Shown: positions 36,471 to 49,622, numbered from the stretch's first letter. The stretch is DNA of 64,000 nucleotides from Spinacia oleracea (GCF_020520425.1 NC_079489.1:87845810-87909809); one strand, 5' to 3'. Notes: generated by a model from the sequence alone, not told the origin. Made by a program: numbers and translations.

Positions 36471-37151
36471 TTATCATAATAAAAGAAGGTGACAAGGGTG
36501 GACCCTCACAAGTCTCGTGGTTTTTACTCTTCACATCGAAGGGGTTTTCCATGTATAATTTGTGTACGTTAATTGCATTTAATTCTTCCGCATTTGATAT
36601 TTTTGTTGCTGTCCATTATTGGTTGATTGTTAGGTTGTTTGTTTGTTGGATTATATGTGGTGTATTGCATTTGTATTGTTTGGTTGATTATCTTGGAGGT
36701 GATCCTTGTGGGTAGTTGATATACTACTACGGTCCTATCACAAACACACTGTAAAAAAGATGATCTTATTCATAACTTTGATTTTTAAAAATTTATATGT
36801 GAGGTTGAGATTTTCTTTAATGATATCATATTTTATTTAATAACCGTTGAATTTATGTATCATTGCACGTACGTTTTTAAGTGTTATATTGTCTTGAGCA
36901 AAATGCTACCTTCATTTGCTTTGCTAAAGATATACGTACTCTTTCATTCCGTGCAAAGATTTCTCAAATTAAATATGGATTTATTGCTAGCTATTTTCAT
37001 GTGTACGTCTACTTTATTAGTACATTCATCTTTGTCAATAATTTAGTATATCGTTATTCGACGCCTGCATTTTCTAATAATGCCCGCATTTAAAGCTTAA
37101 AGATACGATTTTTCCCTTTTAATATTAATAATATTAATAATAATGAAAATA

Positions 37152-37182
<31 letters not shown>

Positions 37183-37641
37183 GTAGCAATAATAACAATA
37201 ACCATAATTAATGATAATAATAATAATCATGATGATGATAACCAAAAATAAAAAAAAAAATCGATAATAATTTCACTCCCAATAATTATAAGTACGATAA
37301 TAAAAATAATAACCAAAATTTTTAAAAATATATGTATGCGGCCGCGCATGGGAATTACCCCGATGACATGGGGTCGCGCTCGAGAATTGCACTAACGACA
37401 TGGGGGCCGCGCAGATCTTGTGCGTGGACGCTGTGTCGCTGACGCATTTCCCGTGCGCGAACGCGGTGTTGCTGGCGGGATATATGTGCGCGGCTAATAT
37501 AATATTTTAAAAAACAACTGCGATTTCTTACTCCGGCGAGGCGTGGCCGGTGCCGCGGTGGTTTTCCGAGAAGAGGAAAACAAATTATTTTGTAATTATT
37601 AGACGAGGATGTTAGTATAGAGGTGTTTATACTTTAAGGGA
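36471..37641. other. Unassigned stretch with AAT repeats and a GC-rich island
   Basis: It contains an AAT microsatellite (about 37151-37182) and a GC-rich patch (37340-37560) with agcggccgcgcatgg-like phrases that contrasts sharply with its surroundings. A Helitron-like 5' end (TCATAATAAAAGAAGG after A, about 36477) has no convincing 3' partner. Confidence 0.3.
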
Positions 37642-38623
37642 CTAGTCTTATATGCACGCTATGCGTGCGTGATTATATAAAAACTAAAAATTACGTTATG
37701 ACACCTAATCACAATAAATAATATGCTAAAAAATTTGTTCAAAAAATTCATATGAAGAAAAATTAGATATAATCTGTAGTTGAAAGCATTTACATAGTTA
37801 AACAATGTAATACACATATTATATGACGAAAAATCTAAATTGTAGTACTAAAGTAAAGAAAATTAACATCTAAATAGTGTGTTTCTTAGAGAAATTGGGA
37901 AAAAGAATTTCGGAAATTAGATTTTGATAGCTAATAGAGAAAGAATGTCGTTGAGTGGATTATTTGGATTGCAATTGAGCGTCGCTCCACCATTTGAACT
38001 GCAACATAGTTTTTTTTTTTTTTTTTGATGAATTAAAATGGAGAGAATGAAGGGATTATGAATTAAAATGGAGAGAAATAAGGGATTTTTTCATCTTTTC
38101 CAAATTATTAGCAAGTTAACATTAACAAACATACAATATGTGAGGAGAAAATTAAGAGGTAATTGATTGAATTTTTTTCCCTTTTATTATTTTTGTGTCA
38201 TTACGGTTGGTTAGTTTGTTGTAATTAAGTATTTGGTAAAAAAAATTCCTTTTTTAAAACTTGACCCTGATTTTGGTGGGTTAAGTTTAGTTGTAATTAA
38301 GTATTTGGTAAAAAAAAATTCCTTTTTTAGTTTTAAATTTTTACCGGTTGTTACTTGCTGTTCATTAGTGGCGTAGTTTGTTGTTGGGCCTGCGTGATAT
38401 TTACTGTGATTAAGTTACTTTTGTAGTTTTCCTTATTTATTTCTGACTTTTTCCCTTTATGAAGTTATTTATTGTGGATATTGAATGATTTTTTTCTCCT
38501 TTTTATTGTATTTATACTTATTTTTAATATAATTTATGGTTGCTAAGGACATGTTAGTCTTTTCTATTGGAGACACCAAAAGTGTATTTACTAAAATAAC
38601 CTCAGGTGTTACCTTATATAAGA
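37642..38623 (-). mobile_element. Non-autonomous Helitron (982 bp)
   Basis: On the minus strand it begins TCTTATATAAGGTAAC and ends with hairpin CACGCACGCATAGCGTGCAT, then ATAAGACTAG; A precedes it and T follows. Terminal sequences resemble those of the Helitron at 57019-60093 (same ggttattttag / ggttaaaattg subterminal pattern and the same type of GCACGCNNTGCGTGC hairpin). A poly-T run (about 38010-38027) and a small duplication (gaattaaaatggagagaa) lie inside. No gene was recognised. Confidence 0.85.
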
Positions 38624-39409
38624 TTATTTAGTTCTTCTCTTCTTAGCAAACCACCGTTAAAATAAAATATTATGCTAAACTAAAAAATTATGTAAAATAT
38701 TTGCATTACTAAAATAAAAGATATGCTAAGCTAAAATTAAGGATACAATTAACGCTAAGATTGTGCTATGATTTACGCAACAAAGAAAAGGTATATATAC
38801 TCACTAAAACATTACTAAAATAAAATATTATTTACTTATTATAATAAAGATTATTTACTTATTCTAATAAATTAGAGGGGTTAAGTGGAGAAGGGAGAAT
38901 ATGTATTTTCGCATATAAAAAGCGGGCGCTTTTAGAAAATGCGGATGACGTTTAAAAAACCCCTTAATTTATACTTCGTGTTTCGGGGTTGAAACGATGG
39001 TATGAGCGTCCTTGGTGTCTTGAGATCCGATCATGTACGGTGCATGTAAGTCGAACTCCAGGCCAAGGGGGTCCCCGAGGCAAGCCTCCGACGCTGAAGT
39101 AAGTACATTTTATGTAAAAATTGAGATTATTTTGGGGAGAGAGTGGGTTGGGTGACTTCTCTAGGGTTAGTAAATGACCCCCTTTACCTTGCCTCTTGAG
39201 GGGTAAATATAGTGCTCTATTGGGCCTTGAGACCTCATGAGTGATATTGGGTTTGAGTGGGTTTTAATAGCTTTTGGGCATAAAATGGTATTCCCATTTT
39301 AACACCCAAACAACATGCCCCCCAGACCCAATTCAATTTGAAAAATGGGTTGGATTTTGATTTTGATCACCTCCAAGTGAAAGTCGATTTTAGCTTAGAA
39401 TGTTTACCT

Positions 39410-39740
39410 TGTCTCGGATTTTACCCTTTGGCTCGGATTTTGCCCTCGAATTTTCCCCTTTTGCTCAAATTTTATCCTTGGGTTTTATCCCGTGGCTTTG
39501 ATTTTACCCTCGGATTTTACTCTCGTATTCTATCCTTTGGCTCATATTTTACCCTCGGATTTTACCCTCAAATTTTACCCTCGGATTTTACATTCGGATT
39601 TTACCCTCGGATTTTACCTTCGAATTTTACCTTCAAATTTTACATTCAATTTTACCGTTGGATTTTACCTTCGGATTTTATCTTCGGATTTTACCTTCGG
39701 ATTTTACCTTCGAATTTTATCCTCGGATTTTACCTTTGGT
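39410..39740. repeat. Short-period tandem array of TCGGATTTTACCC units
   Basis: About twenty degenerate units of 14-18 bases (t/ctcggattttaccct) follow one another. The long ORFs here merely translate the repeat (FTLGFYPRILPSDF-like) and are not genes. Confidence 0.85.
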
Positions 39741-39865
39741 AGCAGAAGCCGATGTTTAATTTCTTCCAAGTTCTCGTGATCCTGAGATCTAGGCAAGAAC
39801 CTGCTCAATTATCCAAGCGGATTTAACTTCTGTAGCCCAAAGGCGATGCCGATGCTTAATTTCTT

Positions 39866-40336
39866 CCAAATTCTTGTGATCCAAAGATTTGTCCAAGAAC
39901 TTGTAGTTTTATCCAAATTCTTGTGATCCAAAGATCTGTCCAAGAACTTGTAGTTTTATCCAAATTATTGTGATCTGAAGATCTGTCCAAGAACTTGCAG
40001 GTTTATCCAAATTCTTGTGATCCGAAGATCTGTCCAAGAACTTGCAAGTTTATCCAAATTCTTGTGATCCGAAGATCTGTCCAAGAACTTGTACTTTTAT
40101 CCAAATTATTGTGATCCGAAGATCTGTCCAAGAACTTGCAGGTTTATCCAAATTCTTGTGATCCGAATATATGTCCAAGAACTTGCAGTTTTATCCAAAT
40201 TCTTATCATCCGAAGATCTGTCCAAGAACTTACAGTTTTATCCAAATTCTTGTGATCCGAAAATCTATCCAAGAACTTGCAGTTTTGTCCAAATTCTTGT
40301 GATCCGAAGATCTGTCCAAGAACTCGCAGGTTTATC
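39866..40336. repeat. 47-bp minisatellite, about ten copies
   Basis: Units begin ccaaattcttgtgatccgaa and continue gatctgtccaagaacttgca, starting at 39866, 39913, 39960 and on at 47-base steps. The copies differ by a few substitutions. Because 47 is not a multiple of 3, a 141-base superperiod creates a spurious ORF (40089-40400). Confidence 0.93.
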
Positions 40337-42585
40337 CAGGCGGATAAAATTCGGTTTCCCGAGGGAGATTCCTGATGCTAAGGTTTCCAAACTCTTGTGA
40401 TTCGATGATATGGGCAAGATTTTGCTGAATATCAGAGCAGATAAAACTTGGTTAGCTGAGATTCTCTATCACAAAAAGGAATTTTGACATTAGTCTTTGT
40501 TCATTTTGCTGTTATGAAGTTGACTTGCAAAATCGATAATGTGATACATCAACATATAAGTATATATATATGAATATATGCAGATTGCACTATTTGACAT
40601 ATATATGTTCATAGTTTAAAAATGAAACTTGATTTCATATTTTATAGAAATATTAATTTTTTACTCTCCACTACATATTCTCAGCATGCCCCCCCACTCA
40701 TGAGTTGAGTTTTGGTCGACTTATGAGTAGTATTGGATAAGGTAAGTAAATGTAGTTGTGCTAAGATGACCATTTGATGGAATATTATCTTAAAGATGCA
40801 CCAAATTTGTCATTACTCTATTGTTTAACCAACGATGATCTTTACTCGTCTTGTTGGTAAATCAAGTGAGTATAATAATGCAAGTATGCTCGGATAATGT
40901 GCTTTATCATTGTCAGATAAATGATGAGACAAATAAGATTATGCAAAAAAGTATGAGACGAGACAACACAATTTTGAGCTTGATTTTTAGCGTACTTATG
41001 TTTATCAAACATGAATGTATAATTTATTTGGAAATGATAAAAAATATGAAGTGTATGCTCTTGCGAAATGACTTAGGATTATACAATGTTTCCCTAATTA
41101 TGTTTCCAAGAATATTTAGCATTTTACCAAATTAAATTTATCAAGTCAAGTAAATTATTATGTTGACAAGGCATAAAGTATAAACTTAAATAGATGGAGG
41201 ACTTAGCTTCGTAGTTGGATGAATTTTGCTTTTGCCCGGGACATAATTTGAAGATGCCACTACATTTTACATCTCGACTTATGTGCAATTTGGACAAAAA
41301 CATAAACGTATTTGTACGTTGTCCTTCCTCACCTTTTGACTTTTGGGCCTTAATTATTTGTGACCAATCATGTCAACAAATAACCCATGATATTTATTTA
41401 CTTTATGGGATTAAGATTACCAAGGTCTGTATACCCATAAATTCTCGGAAAAGATTCAACCTTCGATCCTCATTTGGGCATTTAGTCAACATCTTAGTTT
41501 GCAACTTTGTGTTTTGATTTCATCCAGTTATGACCTCTTGTTAGCCTCATCTCGGGCTCGGTGGTCAACCTTGGCTCGGTGGTTGACCTTGGCGGCCTTA
41601 GTTCTGACCATCGGAGCATGGGTTCAGACCCCGGGAGCATGATTTTTGGCCTGGGGAGCGTGGGCTCAGACCTTGGCTTCAACCTCGGATGAGTCAACCT
41701 CGACTGGTCGATCTCGGATGGGTCAGCCTCGGATGGAAATTTTTCCGGTTCCACCTCGGCTGGTCAATCTCGGATCCCTGGATACGTGGCACAGAGCTTC
41801 TATGCTCGGCCTCCGATATCAAGTGTGTAATACCTCGTATTTATCTGAATTGATAAATATATTTTATTATATTTATAAAGTATTTTTGGGATTTTTAGAA
41901 ATTAAATTGCATTTAATGAAAACTTAAATGTATTTTTATTTAAATAAAAAAATTATTATTTTATTAAAAACCCGGAATGTTTTAATTAAATTCGTTTATT
42001 TCTACTAGGAATTTATTTGGCCATTTTGAGAAAGTTTGAATTAATTCCAACCCAATTCTGTTGGCAATCCCAACTAAAACCATGAGCATTCAATTGTAAT
42101 TTAACCCAAACTACAAGTCCAATTAAGTTTCCTAAAACCTAAGCCCACAAGGATGGGGTAACTATAAATATAAACCCTTGCATTGAAAATCCCCAACATA
42201 ATTTCATTAACTTTCTCTCTCCTCTTTTGCTCCCTCTCTTCGTCCGGTCCCTTGACCGCACACACGAGCCCCATGCTCGTCGTGCCGTTGCTTGCCTCCG
42301 TCCCTCTCTTTGTCCCTCGCCGCCCGTTCTCGTGCCTCTCGCACAGCATGCGAGCCTAGCCCCTTCGTGTCGCTGCTGCCTCTCGCGCACGACCTCACGC
42401 CCTCACACTCGTCGCTCGCCTCTCTCTCGCACTCACCGCGCACAACACACAACGCTAGTCCTGTGTTGTGTTGCGTTGTTTGCGTCGACGAGCAAGCGCA
42501 GCCAAGGCCTTGCCTCACCCCTCGCCCCCGCTGCACACACGCGAGCCCTGCCCCGCACTCGTGCGTTGGTTGCTGCTTGTCCGCG

Positions 42586-44262
42586 TGATAAGGCGATTTT
42601 CCGTCGTTGAAAAGAAAACCACCTAACCAAAAAAATTTTATAAACTCTTAACTAACCGGCTATATGGACTATAGCGGCATGTATAGGGATCGTCCCATAG
42701 AAACGGTGTCCATTGAGTCAAGACGTTAAGCTAGTTTGGACAAAAGTTTGAATTAATCTCTAGGAAATCTAAACTAATCAATCAACGAATTAAATCAATA
42801 TAGGGAAATGCTAGGGAGTCGGGGATAGGATAGGGAATTGGGGGAAATGATCTAAACAATCAAGCAATCATGATGTGTAACGACTTAGTGCATAGGGGAA
42901 TAGAATCGAATGACGTGCTCGCCACCTCTCGGATGGAGCACGCGAAGCATCTAATCTATGGAAGAGCTTTCGCCTAATCCTAAACTAGATAACTTGCATA
43001 TAGGAACCACTATTCACTTGCATAAAATAGGCTCACAATGTCTTGCCAAACCTAGACTATACATTCCAATCAAATCCAATCAATTAGTATTTCCAACTAC
43101 TACTTAACTATTCATGGATATCCTATCACCAAATCAAATTTAATTACATCCATCAATCAACATTCAACCATCAATTTCCCCTAATTAAGCCCCTAGATTC
43201 TCCCCTATCCCTAACCTAAATCTACTCACTACACATGCTTGAAATTAGAAAATTCATGAATTCTAGGCAAGCAATCATGTAATTGAAAGAGGAAAAGGAA
43301 GGAATCAAGAAGTTGAGCATTCAATTGCAAATCAAAAGAGAATTGAGAATTAATAAAACTAAAATCAAAGCAAAGAGGAATTCAAGAATTAAGGTAGAAT
43401 GATAGAACAATAACAAAATAGCAAGAACAAAGAACTAAGGAATTGAATTAAAATTGCAAGAAATTGAAAGAGTTGAAGAAATTACAACTTGAAGCTTCAA
43501 AGCAATGGAGTTTCTCTCTATAGAAATGCTGAAAATGTAATAGGGAATTCTAAAAATGTAAATGTAAAAGTGAATGTTCTAAAATTAAAATGAAAAATCT
43601 ATTTATAAGTTTCCCCAAATAGAAGCTTTAATTCAAAAATCTGCAGCCCGCGTCGACATTCGGTCGCACATACCCTTTGTGCGATCGAATGGAGAAAGCT
43701 AATTCGAGCACACATTTAATCCTGTGCGAGCAAACGAAGCGAAGACAGCTCCCTTCGTCATGTGTGACCGATCAAGAATTCTTGTTCGGTCGAATAAGAT
43801 TTACTTGGACCAAGTGTTCTACGATTTCTAATTTGGTCGAACACTAATCTTGTGTGGGCACACAAATTCTTGTGCGGTCGAACGAAAACCTTTGCGGTCG
43901 AACGTCAAAATTTGGGACATTCTGTCTCTGAAATCCATTTTGTGCGATCGTTTAACAGAGCTCGATCGCACATAGGGGCTCTTGTGCGATCAAACATAAA
44001 GAGCTGTTCGGTCGCACAAAGCCGTGTCTTCCTTGAGTCACCAATTCTTCACTGTTCGGGCGCACAAACTCCTGTTCGGTCGCACATCCCCTGTTTTGGC
44101 TCCAATCTACTTGTTTTCCATCATATTTCACCATAATCACCTATAAAGCACGGGATGGAGAGAAACTTATAAAAATCATACGAAAAACTATAAAAACTAT
44201 GAAAAAGCATAATAAACTAACATGAAATCCTAAGCTAAGAGCGACATAAATGTCGCTCATCA
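42586..44262 (-). repeat. 3' LTR of family B element
   Basis: 1677 bp; plus-strand edges tgataaggcgattttccg and gacataaatgtcgctcatca. The polypurine tract (minus strand tagcttgggggagtt) directly adjoins at 44263-44277. TATA box on the minus strand at about 43598-43610 (cttataaatag). The motif array 43655-44100 lies upstream of it in transcription direction. Confidence 0.92.
43655..44100. repeat. LTR-borne GTTCGGTCGCACA motif array (family B)
   Basis: About fifteen copies of GTTCGGTCGCACA / TGTGCGATCGAAC are irregularly spaced. This is the family B counterpart of the family A GTTCGGCCGAAC array and lies in the same place, upstream of the LTR's TATA box. Confidence 0.85.
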
Positions 44263-46642
44263 AACTCCCCCAAGCTAGGCGTTTGCTAGTCTCTAGAAAA
44301 CTAAGCACGAAATAGGGAAGAATGAGCAATTATACGAATTCTAAAAACTACAAAAACAAGAACTACAAGAATATACAACCTAACTCACTTTCGTAGGAAT
44401 CACGGTTGCATTTAAGCGCAAGGGTTTCCAAAGAGAATCACCCATAACTCTTCCAAAAATTTAAATCAAGGCAAGACCTAAAATGAAAAAAAACCAAGAA
44501 AAAGAAAAGAAAAGAAAAAGAAAGAAAAGAAAAAGAAAGAAAGGAAAAGAAAATAGAAAAGAAAGAAAAATGAAAAATGAAACTATAAAACTCAAGAAAA
44601 GGGCCTTTATTATGGAACGAGCACAAAAGAATGCTAATATTACTAACCAAATAAATGAATGCACGCTATCCAATGTCCTAAGTCGAGTGAAGGATTCAAA
44701 TGCCAAGCAAAGAGAACTAAGGGTTCGCACTTATCAATTCCCCTTCAACCGAGCATACCACGTCAAATCTCTAGATCCCATCCACCCTTAAGAATAGTTT
44801 CTCATGACGCCGCGAAGGCGCCGGAAAACAAGAATTTCGTGGTAGAAGAGAAGGTTACCCGACATCTTAGCATGAGATTCTCATTCCATAAATTTGACCA
44901 AATCCTCCCTCCACCGACAAAGACTCAACTCAAAAGGGTCAAGAGGACTTTTTAGGGTGTAACGTAGGCTAGGAGTAAGGTGTGGAATAAATTTGGTAAT
45001 TGGTGCTCATACCTAAAGTGAAGCGCAATGAATGAACTCAACTCAAGCAAATCGAACCAAAACAAACTCATACCACTTATTTGGGGTACCCCCAAGCTTA
45101 TTCTACAGCAAAACTAAACTAAAACTCTTTTTGAACTTTTCTTGATTTGATTTTCTCTTTTTTGTGTGTTTCAATTGTAACTTTTGTCATTGCCTTGTTT
45201 TTCCTCTATTTTTGGTCTTTTCAAAACTTTCCTTTCTCTTTTTGCATATGCATGATTTATTCACTATATACAACATAATTCCCAAACTTTGCCATTCTAT
45301 CCAATCAACAATCATTCCTCAACTTTGCTTAATCATTCAAAACCATCAAGCATTATAACTCAAAGCTTCACTATCACTTCTAAGGGTGAAAATAAAACAA
45401 AGGCTATTAGGCTTGTAATGTGCTTATAAGAAATGAAGGGAAAAGGCTCAAATGGCTAGCAAGGGGGCAAATGCAAACAAAAAATATCAATGAAAAATAA
45501 AAATAAAGATGTCCTAATCTAAAAAGAAAAATAGTCACCGAAAGGAATACCTCTATCGTCCCCTAAAGTAGTTCGGTCGCGGTCTAGGGAAGGAAAAAGT
45601 CAAATTCGGGAGATAAGAAAGTCAATGCCAAGGATCCATGCCACTCAATATATGTATATAATGTGTTTGGGCTAATGTGAACATGATCCTCACCAATGGG
45701 AGCAAATACTACCCTCTCCGGTTTCAAGTCACTAGAGAGATCGACACCGTCTTACCACAAACCAAGGGTTCAAGACTCATGCTACCCAAAGTTATAACCG
45801 AATTTCTTAACACCTAAATCCTGGATTCGACCCAAGACATTGAAAACCGTGCAAACATCTACCAATTAGGAATAAAAGTATTACAGCCTACAAGTTCCAA
45901 TTTTATTTGCCCAAATCAAGAATAATGCCTAAGAAACCTAGAAAAACTTATCTTGACACAAGGATAGGAAAACAAAGAAAAAGGAAAGAAAAGAAGAAAT
46001 CACAACAAAAGGAAAACAAAAGAAAACAAAAGAAAACAAAAAGAAACTAAAATCAAACTAAAAACAAAGAAACTAATATATACATGTGCACACAAGGCAT
46101 GAATTCAAAGATATGAGCATCACAAATAGCAACTACACAACAAAACTCCCCCCAAGCTTGAATTAGGCCATGTCCCCAAGGCCTAAAACAAAACTAGGAG
46201 GGGCAAAACTACCCATCCAACCAAATTCCCCACAAGAAATATGCCCGTCCCAAAGAATGCATGTGAGATAGAAGGATATTACCGGAGATGCCGTGGGAGC
46301 GAGTCCCGCAAAGAATCGGTAAAAACCTAACAAACTCAACAAAAGGATCGACGAGCACGGCAATGGTGGAAAGTGTGAACCCACCTCAACGAAACCATAC
46401 CAAAAGCAAAACTCAAAAATAACCAAGAAAATATGTTTGTAGACAAGGCCAAATGGCCAAAACAACCACAAAACCATCATAAACTCATCATATATACACA
46501 ACCACACAAAGTGGCAAGAAGATCAACAACACCAACAATCATCAAAAATTCCTCATAGCAAACCCCCATGTCACACTTCTCCCCCCAAGCTAAATACAAG
46601 CATACCATCACAATATAAGATGGGGGAGAAGTGGAGTGAACC
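44263..46642 (-). other. 3' internal region of family B element, with repeated polypurine-tract motifs
   Basis: No protein was recognised. Minus-strand motifs of the form aagcttgggggnagtt occur at about 44263-44277 (the true tract), 45083-45100, 46143-46158 and 46573-46590. A purine-rich low-complexity run (about 44487-44580) accounts for the Lys/Glu ORF there. Confidence 0.6.
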
Positions 46643-48414
46643 CTAAGAGGTGCTTGGGTCCTTCCCTTCACGCTTTAGATCATAAATCCTCCAATATTCA
46701 TCCATTTCAAGACGATGAGCACGAGCCTCTTCGTCTGTAAAAGGGGTGAAATTGAAGGTGGGGTCCACATCGGGACCCGAAGCATCGGTATAGGGAGGCC
46801 AAGCATACTCGGGGTTAAGGGGGTAGTTTCCATGGGGAGGATCTCCTCGGGGCCATCCCAACCTCCAACATAATCCTTGGGCCACCTGGTGAAATCCTCG
46901 GGCCAACCACTAGGCCGACCGACCGGTGGGGGTGTGGGATACATCGGATCACCACGGTAGTCACTCCCTCCCATCATAGTATAATCATAGGGCGGGAAGG
47001 AGGGTGGAGTGACACCGGGTTGGGAGGGGCCCGTCCAATACGGGTAAGTGGGTGTATGCTCCTCATTCCAACTAGGGACGAGCCCTTGTTGTGGAGGGTG
47101 ATAAGGATAGTTGACATAGGGGGCAAAGTCCCCTTGGTCAACGTGGTAATCATACACCCGCCTACCGTAGTAGGATGAGTAAAAATCGGGATAAGAATCC
47201 ACCGCACGACTCCCTTGAGGAGCAAGAGAAGACAAGGTACGAGCTTGGTCCTCTTGCCCTTGCAAGATAGCTGCAAGGGTGGATTGCAACCCTAAATCAA
47301 AAGGAGAGGAAGAAGACATACCACCCGCATTAGGGGGAGGACCAGGAGGGGGACTAGGAGACCGAGGAGGAGCACTAGTGGAAGGCTCGGTGGTGGTGGT
47401 GGAGAAATTGCGATGCCGAGGAAGCAAGTAACGGACACAAGAAGACCATGAAGTAATGGTTGGGTGTGGAAGATAGCACCATTCGGCCTTCTTCACAAGC
47501 CAAATATATTGTTTCTCGTTGACCATGTATTGGAGCCACGTGGCATTATACATCGCCCGGACGGTCAAGAACTCCCCACCGGGAACGGGTGTCAAAGCAT
47601 CAAGCTCCTTGGAATAAGGATTGTTCGGTAGAGCCCGAACAAGAAGAGTAAGCATGCCACCTAGGAGTATGTTGGCCTTGTTCAAGTGGCAATTCTGAAC
47701 CTCAATGATCCGAGAGATGAGAAATTGGCCAAAATCAAGGACTCGTTGCTTCTCTTTTGTCGCCAACCACAAACCCCCAAGCTCCGTGCCCGACAAGGCA
47801 CCGGTAGCACCCTTGGAGAAAAGGGCGTAGACGAGGAGGCGACTCATGTAACGGATGGCCGGATGATGAAATGAAGAAGATTTGGCCAATGCGGAGTAGA
47901 ACTTCCCACTCTCTCCGGTGAGCTATCTCCACCAACTATGCTCATCATAGTCGTTCACACATTCGGTCCTTGGGTTTGTGATGAGCTCATACTCCGACTC
48001 AATGGAGAAGATGGCATTGATTTCGTTGTGGTTCAATGTGTGTTGATGGCCGAAAACTTGAAAACTCAACTCCACCACACTTTCCCCGTCCTCATCTTGC
48101 ACAATATTCTTCCGGGCCGAGGAAAGGAACTCTAAGGTCAACCTTGTGTAAGTTGGGGCACTGAATTTCACGAAGTCTTCCCACCCTAGCCCCTTGATCA
48201 ACTTATCAACTTCCTCTTTGACCCCCAAGGCACGAACACTCTCCCTATGGAAGAACTTGGTGGTCTTTATGGCCCTCTTAGATAGCGGCTCAAAGAATTC
48301 CCAAGATATTTGTTCAAGGAACTCTATGCCATAGGTCTCGATGCCCGGAGGAGTCGGTGCCTTTCTCTTTGATGTAGAGGTGGTAGGGTTCTTCTTGGAG
48401 CGCTTGGATGCCAT
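46643..48414 (-). pseudogene. Family B extra ORF (putative plant transposon protein domain), nearly intact
   Basis: Starts MASKRSKKNPTTSTSKRK at 48414. It carries an N-terminal domain with GIETYGIEF, FFEPLSKRAIKTTKFFHRE, TRLTLEFLSS and a segment on to GGMLTLLVRALPNN, then a Pro/Ser/Tyr-rich tail with PPYTDASGPDVD. This matches the degenerate ORF at 1235-2917 throughout. An in-frame TAG (47923-47925) interrupts it after HSWWR. A frameshift near 46840 moves the C-terminus to the frame ending at 46643. The N-terminal part resembles the Pfam 'putative plant transposon protein' domain (from memory). No catalytic motif is evident. Function unknown; it has replaced or outlived pol in this element. 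Confidence 0.75.
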
Positions 48415-49234
48415 TGAATGATGAGTTTAAGCAAAGCAAAATATAAAAAAACAAACGAAAAACAAACCAAGACACACAAAGAAGGAGAAACTAAGTTTGT
48501 TCACAAACTATAACAAACAAACAACTACAATAACTAAAGTTAAACTATCTCTATTAGACTAGCTAGAATTATCACAATCAAGCTCCAAACACTACACTAA
48601 CTCCTCAACAAGTTTAAACCAACAACATTACTCCACACAATTCTCCACAATCAAACAACCATCACTTCCACAAACAAGCATAATCAAATTAGCCAAAACT
48701 TCACTTAATCATCTCAAAAAGTCTAGAGCTCAAGTAGAATAAGGAATTAAACATGCATAGCTCATCTAGAAAATTAAAGATCATTCACATAATCAAACAT
48801 GCATCAACAATCACCCAAAAACCACAAATTTCAGAAAATAAAAAATAACATGAACATGGTAAAAATTGGAAAGAAATGTAAGAATTAAAGGAAAGGAATC
48901 ATCACCACAAGAAGAGGAAGTGGTCAAGGATCAATCCCAAGTAGCCTCAAGAGTTCCAAATTCACCAAGCACACAATTTGACAATTTTCTTCAAAAACCC
49001 TAGATATTGGGGGTTTTGCAAAAAATCTGAAAATCTAGGGGATTTAGGGATTGGAATGAAGGAGATTGAGTGAATTTGATGTATGGGGAGTGAAATTAGT
49101 GATGGGAAATGAGTGAGATTGATGAGGATAAGGTGTATGAAGGAAGAGAAAGGGAGCTAAGGAGGTTGAGAGTGAGAGAGGATGTCGAGTGAAGTGAGAA
49201 AAATGAAAAGGGGATCGCGATTTCTAAAGAAAAA
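48415..49234 (-). promoter_or_regulatory. Putative leader/promoter region of the family B extra ORF
   Basis: On the minus strand the motif array gives way to a CT-rich leader (tctctctcactctcaacc-like, 49130-49190), then a long AT-rich stretch (possible intron) before ATG 48414. The arrangement is the same as at 560-1234 in family A. No TATA box was found. A separate transcript is inference. Confidence 0.4.
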
Positions 49235-49460
49235 GGAAGCAACAACACTCCCCGCTCGCGTGTTCGATCGATCAGAAACAGGAATTAGATCGCACAGAAC
49301 TGTGCGACCGAACATAAATTTCTGTGCGGTCGAACACAAAAACTGGGGAGCTACTGATCTCAAAATCAGTTTTGTGCAACCGTGTAATAGAGCTCGATCG
49401 CACAAAGGGAGTTTTGTGTGATCGAACAAAAAGTTGTTCGGTGGCACAAAACCTAATTTT
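49235..49460. repeat. Internal GTTCGGTCGCACA motif array (family B)
   Basis: About ten copies of the family B motif (tgtgcgaccgaac, gtgcggtcgaacaca, gttcgatcg) lie just upstream of the leader of the extra ORF. The motif type is the same as in this element's LTRs and differs from that of family A. Confidence 0.85.
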
Positions 49461-49622
49461 GCAAAATTAAAATAAGCTTTCCCCTTTAAAATGAAAATGA
49501 AGCTAACAAGGGAAGATTAATGCACCAAATCAAGCAAAAACTAAAACTAAGAGTTAGACAACTGGGTTGCCTCCCGGGTAGCGCTCGTTTAACGTCATTA
49601 GCTTGACGAATCCCCCCAAAAC

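Larger units (their letters stand above)
38624..41825. other. Unassigned repeat-rich stretch, LTR-like in places
   Basis: agcctccgacgctgaagtaagta (about 39085-39107) is a phrase often found in plant gypsy LTRs. The two tandem arrays listed separately lie here. From about 41525 to 41825 the sequence repeats ctcgg / gtcaacctcgg phrases. No coding domain and no matching LTR ends were found, so no element is called. Confidence 0.35.

Noticed and set aside
36472..37641. Possible fifth Helitron starting TCATAATAAAAGAAGG
   Set aside because: The 5' end is suggestive, but no hairpin plus CTRR end in the same direction was found before the next element.
39338..39779. 95-134-codon ORFs reading FTLGFYPRILPSDF-like repeats
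   Set aside because: Translation of a short-period tandem repeat, open in more than one frame.
39866..40336. 47-bp repeats considered as a CRISPR array
   Set aside because: Units are directly adjacent with no unique spacers, and the DNA is plant nuclear; it is a minisatellite.
42207..42630. ORFs of 65-127 codons in LTR copy A
   Set aside because: They translate the CT-rich transcribed leader of the LTR in several frames; the solo LTR copy does not keep any of these frames.
44483..44791. 102-codon Lys/Glu-rich ORF
   Set aside because: Encoded by a purine-only low-complexity run in the non-coding 3' region of the family B element.
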